DNA from: Plastoroseomonas hellenica
Lineage (GTDB): Bacteria; Pseudomonadota; Alphaproteobacteria; Acetobacterales; Acetobacteraceae
Direction: 5' to 3'
Length of the DNA: 64,000 bases
NCBI RefSeq assembly: GCF_018129085.1
Contig: NZ_JAAGBB010000028.1
Location: forward strand, 29,966 to 93,965
This document shows positions 57,615 through 64,000 of this stretch, piece after piece; position 1 is the stretch's first letter; every line of letters starts with the position of its first letter. A program made the position numbers and the translations under genes. Below the pieces are notes generated by a model. That model made no database searches. It was given only the letters and a program-made list of their open reading frames with translations, and had not been told where the DNA came from.

Positions 57615-60021
57615 CGCCCGCGCCGCGCCAGCCGCGCTGCTGGCGGTGATCCTGGCCATCCTGCTCGCCACCATGGCGCCGAAGCCGGCCAGGGCCCAAG
57701 ATCAGCCGCTGCTGCTCGAAATCGTCGTGAATGGCCGGCCGATCGGCAGGATCGGCGAGTTCGTGCTGCGCGACGGCGCCCTGCTGGCCAGGCCCGAGGA
57801 GCTGCGCGATCTCGGCTTCCGGGTGCCGGAGGCGGTACGGCCGGGGCCCGACGGGCTGATCCCGCTCGCGGCGCTGACCGCCATATCCTGGCGGCTGGAC
57901 CAGCCGACCCAGGCGCTGCACGCGACCGCCCCGGTCGAGGCCCTGCTGCCGGCGCTCCTGGCAACCGGGGCCGCCGCTGCCGGCGGCCCGGTGCAGAGCG
58001 GCACCGGCGCGACCCTGAACTACGATGTCACCGGCACCTCGGTCGATCGGGCGAATACCGTCTCCGGCCTGCTCGACCTGCGCGTCTTCTCGCCCTGGGG
58101 GGTGCTGAGCTCCGGCATGCTCGCGACCGCGGGCGCCGATGCCGGCCGCGGCACCAATGCGACGGTGCGGCTGGACACCACCTACACCTTCTCCGATCCG
58201 GAGAACCTGCGGCAGTACCGCGGGGGCGATGTCATCACCGGCGGGCTCGCCTGGACGCGGCCGGTGCGGATGGGCGGTGCGCAGATCAGCTCCAACTTCG
58301 CGCTGCGGCCCGACCTCGTCACCTTCCCGCTGCCCTCGGTCGGCGGCTCGGTCGCGGTGCCGTCCACCGTCGACGTGCTGGTCAACGGCACCAGGCTGCT
58401 CTCGCGGGAGGTGCAGCCCGGTCCCTTCCAGGTTCCGCAGCTTCCGGTGGTGACCGGCGCCGGCACGGTCGCGATGACGGTGACCGATGCGCTCGGCCGC
58501 CAGGTCAGCACCACGCTGCCCTTCTACGCGAGCTCCGCCCTGCTGGCGCCGGGGCTCGAGACCTATTCGGCCTCGCTCGGCGCGATCCGGCGCAACTGGG
58601 GCGTGGTGAGCGACGACTACGGGGAGCTCGCCGGCGCGGTCAGCTATCGCCGCGGCATCTCCGAGATGCTGACGCTCGAAGCGCATGGGGAAGGCGCCTC
58701 CGGCCTCGCCATGGGCGGCGGCGGGCTGGTCCTGAACATCGGCAATCTCGGCGCGCTCAATCTCTCGGCAGCGGCCAGCAGCGCCGCCGGCCGCACCGGC
58801 TCGCAATTCTCGATCGGCGTCCAGCGCATCGGGACCGATATCAGCTTCGGCGCTTCCGTCACCCTGGCCGACCGCAACTTCCGCGACATCGCGGCCGTGA
58901 ACGGCGATCCGGTGCCGCGGCGCCAGCTCAATGCGAATCTCGGCCTGTCGCTCGGCCGCTTCGGCTCCCTCGGCTTCGCCTATACCGGGATCGAGCGCGA
59001 TGCGGCGCCGGCGCCGATCCGCTTCTTCGCGGCACCCGGCACGGTGCTCGACTATGGCGGCGCTCTGCCGACCGGTGGGCCGGTCAGCTTCCAGCCGGCG
59101 CAGGACGCGCATGTGGTCTCCGCCAGCTACTCCGTCCAGCTCGGCGATGTCTCGGCCTATGCCACCGGGTTCCGTGATTTCGCGCGCGGCGGCGGCAGCG
59201 GCTTCCTGGTCGGGCTGACCATGCCGCTCGGCCCGCGCAGCTCCGCCGGCGTCAGCGGCGGCACCACCTCCGGGCGCGGCTATGGGCAGGCGCAGGCGAC
59301 GCAGTCGCCGGTCTCCGACGGCGACTGGGGCTACCAGGCCTATGCCGCGGCCGGCGGCACCGAGCGTGCCTTCGCCGAACTGCAGTACCGCTCGCCCTGG
59401 GCGCGCGTCGCCGTCGGCGCCGACCGCATCGACCGGCAGACCGTGCTGCGCGCCCAGGCCCAGGGCGCGCTCTCCGTCATCGGTGGTGGGGTCTTCGCGT
59501 CGAACACGATCAATGACAGCTTCGCCGTCGTCGATACCAACGGCGTCGCCGGCGTGCGCGTCCTCAACGAGAACCGGCTGGTCGGCCGGACCGGCTCCGG
59601 CGGGCGGCTGATCCTGCCCGAGCTTCGGTCCTTCGACGTGAACCGCGTCGCGATCGAGCCGACCGACATCCCGGCCGATGCCGCCGTGCCCGTCACCTCG
59701 CGGGAGGTGCGGCCGCAGGACCGCTCGGGCATCGTCCTCGGCTTCCCCGTGCAGGTGAGCCGCGGCGCGCTGCTGCGCCTGGTGGACGCGGCGGGCAGCG
59801 CGATCCCGGTCGGCAGCCGGGCGACCCTGCAGGCGACGGGGGCGACGGTCCCGGTCGGCTATGACGGGGAGGCCTTCGTCCAGGACCTCGGCGCTGAGGA
59901 CAACCGGGTCACCGTCGAACGGCCGGACGGCCGCCGCTGCGTCGCCAGCTTCGCCTACCGCGCCGTGCCGGGGGAGATCCCGACCATCGGGCCGCTGCCC
60001 TGCCGGGACGAACCGCCATGA
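57601..60021 (+). CDS. Outer-membrane pilus usher (CsuD-like)
   Basis: 806 residues. Signal peptide (LLAVILAILLATMAPKPARA-Q), N-terminal domain (LLEIVVNGRPIGRIGEFVLRDG; LLARPEELRDLGFRVP), then the beta-barrel with the plug region (VDVLVNGTRLLSREVQPGPFQVPQLPVVTG) and C-terminal domains from about 700 (VGSRATLQATGATVPVGYDGEAFVQ; RCVASFAYR). It threads chaperone-bound subunits through the outer membrane. The stop overlaps the next gene as ATGA. Confidence 0.93.
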   Translation: MRAADARAAPAALLAVILAILLATMAPKPARAQDQPLLLEIVVNGRPIGRIGEFVLRDGALLARPEELRDLGFRVPEAVRPGPDGLIPLAALTAISWRLDQPTQALHATAPVEALLPALLATGAAAAGGPVQSGTGATLNYDVTGTSVDRANTVSGLLDLRVFSPWGVLSSGMLATAGADAGRGTNATVRLDTTYTFSDPENLRQYRGGDVITGGLAWTRPVRMGGAQISSNFALRPDLVTFPLPSVGGSVAVPSTVDVLVNGTRLLSREVQPGPFQVPQLPVVTGAGTVAMTVTDALGRQVSTTLPFYASSALLAPGLETYSASLGAIRRNWGVVSDDYGELAGAVSYRRGISEMLTLEAHGEGASGLAMGGGGLVLNIGNLGALNLSAAASSAAGRTGSQFSIGVQRIGTDISFGASVTLADRNFRDIAAVNGDPVPRRQLNANLGLSLGRFGSLGFAYTGIERDAAPAPIRFFAAPGTVLDYGGALPTGGPVSFQPAQDAHVVSASYSVQLGDVSAYATGFRDFARGGGSGFLVGLTMPLGPRSSAGVSGGTTSGRGYGQAQATQSPVSDGDWGYQAYAAAGGTERAFAELQYRSPWARVAVGADRIDRQTVLRAQAQGALSVIGGGVFASNTINDSFAVVDTNGVAGVRVLNENRLVGRTGSGGRLILPELRSFDVNRVAIEPTDIPADAAVPVTSREVRPQDRSGIVLGFPVQVSRGALLRLVDAAGSAIPVGSRATLQATGATVPVGYDGEAFVQDLGAEDNRVTVERPDGRRCVASFAYRAVPGEIPTIGPLPCRDEPP

Positions 60022-60455
60022 GGGGCATGCTCCTCCTTGTCGCGCTCATCCTGCTGCTGCCGCTCAGCGCGCGCGCGCAATGCACGGTGACGGTCGCGCC
60101 GGTCAGCTTCGGCACCTACTTGCCATTCTCCGCGACGCCCGATGACGCAACCGGGTCCGTCCGGGTCGCCTGCACGAATTTCGCCGGCGGCTACACCATC
60201 GCGCTCGGCTCCGGCGGCGGCACCATTCCGGCACGGCGCATGGCCAGCGGCAGCGCCACCTTGCTGTACCAGCTCTACACGACGGCCGCGCGCACCACGA
60301 TCTGGGGCAATGGCACAGGCGGCAGCGTGATGGTGTCGGGGAGCTGCCTCGTTGTCTGTAGCCAGACCTATAGCGTCTACGGACGCATCCCCGCGCGGCA
60401 AGCGGCGCGGCCCGGCACTTACGTCGATACCATCGTCGTAACCGTGACATTCTGA
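60018..60455 (+). CDS. Spore coat U domain protein, putative pilus tip subunit
   Basis: 145 residues, one SCPU domain after a short signal peptide (LLLVALILLLPLSARA-QC). CTVTVAPVSFGTYLPFS, VRVACTNFAGGYTIALGSG, IWGN and the end RPGTYVDTIVVTVTF mirror the major pilin. It takes the position of csuE, the two-domain tip adhesin of Csu pili, but is less than half that size, so the tip of this pilus would be much simpler. Last gene of the operon; it converges on the giant exoprotein. Confidence 0.9.
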   Translation: MRGMLLLVALILLLPLSARAQCTVTVAPVSFGTYLPFSATPDDATGSVRVACTNFAGGYTIALGSGGGTIPARRMASGSATLLYQLYTTAARTTIWGNGTGGSVMVSGSCLVVCSQTYSVYGRIPARQAARPGTYVDTIVVTVTF

Positions 60456-60507
60456 GGCCAGGCGCCGGGCAGCGACAGGGGGGAAGGAGGCGTGGCTGGC
60501 GCCCGGC

Positions 60508-63500
60508 TCAGAAATCCTCCGCGCGGATATTGGGTGGCGCCAGCTCGCGGTCTTCCGAGGTGTCGCGGCCCGACTGGATGATGAAGGGCAGCACCGGGAT
60601 CCGCACCAGGGGATTGGCCGGCGGCTGGCCGGCGGGATCGAGCTCACCCATCACGCCGCGCGGATTGTCGGCGACGGTGAAGACGGCGATGTCGACGGAT
60701 GGCACGGGCGGGGCGCAACTGCTGGCAGCGATCGGGCAGCCGTTGAACAGATAGTCGAACCGGTCGGGCGGGGGATCACCGAGCTGCGTCGCGCCGGCGA
60801 AGCGCCGGCCGAGCGCCGCGGCGGCGCTGGTCCCATTCCCGGCGATGCTGCCGGTCAGCGTCACGCCGGCGCCGTCCACCACGCGCAGCGCCGCCGCCGA
60901 AAGCGAGCCGGTCGAGCTGCCGCCGCCGCCGAGGATCAGCACCACATCGCTCGCCGAGGCATCGAGGCCGCCGAAGCCGATCGACGGCGCGCTGACGGTG
61001 AGCGTCGGCGTCTGCGCGATGCCGGCGAGCGAGGCCGCCTGCGTCGCGTTGACGTCGATGCCCGTGCTGCCGGCGATCAGCCCGGCGACGGCGACATTCT
61101 GCGCCGAGAGTGTCAGCCCGCCGGCGAAGGCGATGGCGGAGAAGCCGTTCACCGTGACCGTGCCGGCAGGCGCCGAGAGGGAGAGCGAGGCGGCGCGGAT
61201 GGTGCCGTCCACGGTGATGGAGCCCGCGGTCGCGGTAACGCTGGCGGCGCCTGCCGCCTGCACCACCTGGCCGGAGGGGATCGTCATCTGCGGCCCGGCA
61301 TTGACCAGGGTGAAATCGCCGGGCGTGCTGCTTTCGCCGAGCCGGTCGAGCTGGTTGGCGCCGGTCAGGCTGATGGATCCCGCTTGCGTGGCCGCGCGCA
61401 GTTCGCCTGCTTCAATGCGGCCGGTGCCGATGCTCTGGATGCCGCCGGCGCTGGTGAGCGTCGCAAGCTGCCCCGGCGTGGAGACGAGGCCGCGCAGATT
61501 GATCGCGCCCGCGGTCAGCGCGAAGCCGCCGCCGGCGGAGAAGTCGTCGAGGAAGCCGATGCTGTTGCCCGCATTGGTCAGGGTGACCGCACCGCCGGCC
61601 GCGCCGGTGAGCGCGCCGACGGTGAGGTTGGCGCCCGCCGCCTGCGTGATGTCGCCGAGGCTGCGCAGGTCGAGCGTGCCGGCGAAGGCGAGGGGCCCGA
61701 CGATGCTGACCGAGGCCGCGCTCGTCTCGGTGACACCGTCGATGGTGGTGGCGCCGATGCGCAATGTGCTGCTGGCGGTGATCAGCGCAAGCTCGGTGCC
61801 CAGTAGCGTAAAGGCATTGTTCTCGATCGGGACATTCGCGTCGATGACGACCAGTTGCGTCGGCAGCATCACCGGCCGCTGGGTCGCCGGCGCGATCTCG
61901 ACGACGGCGCCCACGATGCGCGGCGCGCTGCTGAAGGCCGATACCGGCAGCGACAGCTCCCCAATGCGAAGCGATACCCGGCCATTCGGCGCGGAGATCA
62001 GGCCGGCATTGCCGCCGACAGTCGGCGACGGCACGCCCGGCACTGTCAGCGTCCCGGTGGTGATGATGGCGATGTTCACCCCGCGGAGGATGCCGTCCAC
62101 CAGGAGATCCGCGGTGCCATTGTTGATGAGGACATCGCCGCCGGCGGCGGTGCCGAGCTCGCTTTCGCTCAGTTCAACGTTGACCAGGGACCCGATCGCG
62201 TTCGACCCGCTGCCGAGGCGCATGGCGCCGGCCGAATCGAAAGCGAGGCTGCTGGCGGCCACGGAGCCGCCAGCCTGCACGATGCCGCCCTGACCTGCCG
62301 TGAGATAGAGCAGGCCGTCGCTGACGATGGTGCCGGCCAGGGTGATTCCACCCGGCAAGGCCGGGTTGGCGAAGCCCGTCCCCGGATCATAACCCGCGAT
62401 GATGCTGTTGAAGTCGGATCCTTCGCCGAAGGTCTCCTGCCCGCCGGTCAGGACAGCGCCCGCGCCGATCACCACATTGCCGGTCGCTGCCAGCTCGAAG
62501 GTTCCGAAGTCGCCCGGAACCTCGATACGGCCGTTCACGATGAGATCGCCGCCGAGAACCCGGATGAAAACTCCGCCGAACTGGGGATCGGTGCTGGCCA
62601 CCGTGCCTGCCACCGTAAGGCTGGTTGCATTGACGAGAACGAAGCTGCCGCCGACGGTGATATCGCCGAGCGACGCGATCTGATTTTGAATTTCGCCGTC
62701 CAGGAAGACGGAGCCAGCCGGCGCCGATGCTTCGAAGCGATTGGCGCGCAGGATGCCGCCGATGCCCTGTTCGATGCCTTCCCCAGTCAGCGATAGCGCG
62801 AAGGTGCCGCCGACATCGATGGTCCCGTTCAGGGCGAGTCTGTTCGGTATCGTCTGGCCTGGCGGCGGTAGCACCGCCGCGGCCAGGCGGAAGTCGCCCC
62901 CGACGGTCGATGCACCGACCGCGCGGACAGCGTTGTTGTCGGCGAGCAGGGAGACGTTGCCTGGGGTCGTGACGCTCAGCGTCGCGGCGAAGAGGCCGAT
63001 GGCGCCGTCATTCCCTGTCTGGGTGATGCCGCCCGCCCCCGCCGAGAGCCGGACCGGATTGGTCGCCAGGAACTGGCCGATGTAGCCCCCGATCTCCCCG
63101 GTAAAGTTCAGCGCACCGCCGGCGGCGATCTGCAGCCCATTGGCCCGCACCGCGGCCCCATCCTCGATGGTGATATCCCCGGTGGCGCTCGCCCGGAGCC
63201 ACAGCGTCGGGTCGCCGCCGATGCCGGCGCCGTTGGAGGCATTCCCGTTCTGGATGCTGCCGGAGACGGTCAGGTCGCCATTCACGACGTCGACGGTGAC
63301 GATGCCGGTGGTACCGCCGCCGACTGTCCCGTTGACCGTCAGCGACGCCGTGTTGCGGAAGATCACGTCGCCGGTGGCGCGCAGGTCGACCACCGTGGCG
63401 ACCCGGTTGTCGCCGCCCAGGTGGATATGGAAGAAAGGGTCGGCCGCGGATCCGACATTGAGCGTCGCCGCCTCGATGCGGCCAAGGCCGGAGGCGATCA

Positions 63501-64000
63501 CGCTGCCCGTGAAGGTCCCGCCGCTCGGCGCCTCGATCGAGACGAACCCCGAGGCGCTCGCCAGGGCATTGAGGACGAGCTGCGGGGTGAGGAGAGTGAG
63601 ATTGCCGTTGCTGACGACGACATCGGCGTTGATGGTGATGTTGCCGTTGGGGCCGGTCTGCAGCGTCAGGCTGCCTTGCGGCTTGGTGACGGGGTCGACG
63701 ACGGTGATCGAGGTATCCGCCTGAAGCGTTAGGTTGCCGGTGACGGCTGCAATCTGCGCCGGCGTGACGAAGGCGTCGGTGACGGAAGGAGGATCTCCGA
63801 AGCCAAGGATATCTCCCGCTGGATTGAAATCGGCAACCGGATCATCGCCGTTGCTGGCCGCGGCGATGCGCAGGTTGATCGGATCGAACAGCACCTCGCC
63901 GCTGCGCCCTGCGGGCGCCGAGACGTCGATCGCACCCAGCATCCGGAAGCCGCGCTCGCCGGAGACCTCGACGAAGCCGCCATCGCCGCCCTGCGGCCCG
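60508..64000 (-). CDS. Filamentous-haemagglutinin-like giant exoprotein, N-terminal part beyond window
   Basis: 1,163 residues visible, the C-terminal part of a larger protein; the frame is open to the right edge. GGDGGFVEVSG at the edge is the classic repeat of two-partner-secreted haemagglutinins. The rest is a long series of parallel beta-helix turns rich in Gly, Thr, Asn and Ala (e.g. GDITVGGSFVLVNATSLTVAG, GNVSLLADNNAVRAVGAS). No C-terminal translocator barrel follows; it ends with a short tail with two Cys (NGCPIAASSCAPP) and IRAEDF. Likely exported by a TpsB partner not seen here, as adhesin or matrix protein. Confidence 0.88.
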   Translation of the reverse strand, partial: GPQGGDGGFVEVSGERGFRMLGAIDVSAPAGRSGEVLFDPINLRIAAASNGDDPVADFNPAGDILGFGDPPSVTDAFVTPAQIAAVTGNLTLQADTSITVVDPVTKPQGSLTLQTGPNGNITINADVVVSNGNLTLLTPQLVLNALASASGFVSIEAPSGGTFTGSVIASGLGRIEAATLNVGSAADPFFHIHLGGDNRVATVVDLRATGDVIFRNTASLTVNGTVGGGTTGIVTVDVVNGDLTVSGSIQNGNASNGAGIGGDPTLWLRASATGDITIEDGAAVRANGLQIAAGGALNFTGEIGGYIGQFLATNPVRLSAGAGGITQTGNDGAIGLFAATLSVTTPGNVSLLADNNAVRAVGASTVGGDFRLAAAVLPPPGQTIPNRLALNGTIDVGGTFALSLTGEGIEQGIGGILRANRFEASAPAGSVFLDGEIQNQIASLGDITVGGSFVLVNATSLTVAGTVASTDPQFGGVFIRVLGGDLIVNGRIEVPGDFGTFELAATGNVVIGAGAVLTGGQETFGEGSDFNSIIAGYDPGTGFANPALPGGITLAGTIVSDGLLYLTAGQGGIVQAGGSVAASSLAFDSAGAMRLGSGSNAIGSLVNVELSESELGTAAGGDVLINNGTADLLVDGILRGVNIAIITTGTLTVPGVPSPTVGGNAGLISAPNGRVSLRIGELSLPVSAFSSAPRIVGAVVEIAPATQRPVMLPTQLVVIDANVPIENNAFTLLGTELALITASSTLRIGATTIDGVTETSAASVSIVGPLAFAGTLDLRSLGDITQAAGANLTVGALTGAAGGAVTLTNAGNSIGFLDDFSAGGGFALTAGAINLRGLVSTPGQLATLTSAGGIQSIGTGRIEAGELRAATQAGSISLTGANQLDRLGESSTPGDFTLVNAGPQMTIPSGQVVQAAGAASVTATAGSITVDGTIRAASLSLSAPAGTVTVNGFSAIAFAGGLTLSAQNVAVAGLIAGSTGIDVNATQAASLAGIAQTPTLTVSAPSIGFGGLDASASDVVLILGGGGSSTGSLSAAALRVVDGAGVTLTGSIAGNGTSAAAALGRRFAGATQLGDPPPDRFDYLFNGCPIAASSCAPPVPSVDIAVFTVADNPRGVMGELDPAGQPPANPLVRIPVLPFIIQSGRDTSEDRELAPPNIRAEDF

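Noticed and set aside
60845..62293. 482-codon rightward frame inside the haemagglutinin-like gene
   Set aside because: Antisense to beta-helix repeats, Pro/Ser/Ala-rich, no signal or domain.
1..64000. tRNA, rRNA, insertion sequences, phage genes or replication origin
   Set aside because: No tRNA-like cloverleaf with GTTCRA-type loop, no transposase, integrase or replication-initiator motif was recognised in any frame; faint AT-rich spots are explained by promoters.

Overview
The window is a high-GC (roughly two-thirds G+C) chromosomal segment of a proteobacterium. Periplasmic Bug/TctC solute receptors, small amidohydrolases, TauD-type dioxygenases, a stand-alone TctA permease and a Csu-type pilus locus together suggest an environmental alphaproteobacterium of the Acetobacteraceae (Roseomonas-like). 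That placement is inferred from gene content and protein style, not from a marker gene: I found no rRNA, tRNA, CRISPR array or insertion sequence.

Layout. (1) 1-6,065: catabolic island with three PF04909-type amidohydrolases (the first cut by the left edge), a quinone oxidoreductase, a Bug receptor, an NTF2-fold protein and an SDR. Three intergenic palindromes of identical design (TTCCG-N5-CGGAA) lie upstream of its transcription units. (2) 6,366-12,926: surface-sugar cluster. A GHMP heptose kinase, a CBS-DegT aminotransferase, a glycosyltransferase, a fused nucleotidyltransferase/HAD phosphatase and an SDR epimerase form a tight leftward operon; a NeuD/PglD-type acetyltransferase converges on it. 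Together they could make and transfer an (N-acylated) amino-heptose. (3) 13,420-23,028: Baeyer-Villiger monooxygenase, IclR regulator, two TauD dioxygenases around a Bug receptor, a pair of acyl-CoA dehydrogenases, and a fumarase/adenylosuccinate-lyase family enzyme. (4) 23,056-29,893: manganese catalase, orphan TctA permease, secreted peptidoglycan-binding protein, chemoreceptor, small secreted protein and a bidirectional terminator. (5) 30,053-36,933: leftward operon of 2-hydroxyacid dehydrogenase, two Bug receptors, amidohydrolase and phosphatase, headed by an internally deleted Bug gene and facing a LysR regulator; then an MBL hydrolase.

(6) 36,959-46,857: M28-like peptidase, ketopantoate-reductase-like enzyme and GntR regulator run leftward. 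Alcohol dehydrogenase, Bug receptor, M20 peptidase, SDR, LLM flavin monooxygenase and flavin reductase run rightward. (7) 46,904-54,329: an IclR regulator faces a six-gene operon whose genes overlap or nearly touch: two SDRs, an imidase-like NodB-fold hydrolase, an amidase, a second LLM monooxygenase and an oligopeptide-type ABC binding protein. This reads as a catabolic route for a cyclic amide or imide. (8) 54,382-64,000: an uncharacterised acidic protein, a compact chaperone-usher pilus operon of spore-coat-U type, and the C-terminal part of a very large filamentous-haemagglutinin-like exoprotein that runs off the right edge.

Across the window the pattern repeats: a regulator with its own palindromic operator, a Bug receptor to sense or capture an organic acid, and a handful of hydrolases and oxidoreductases. 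The most unusual parts are the amino-heptose cluster, the shared operator of the left island, and the imidase/amidase/flavin-monooxygenase operon.
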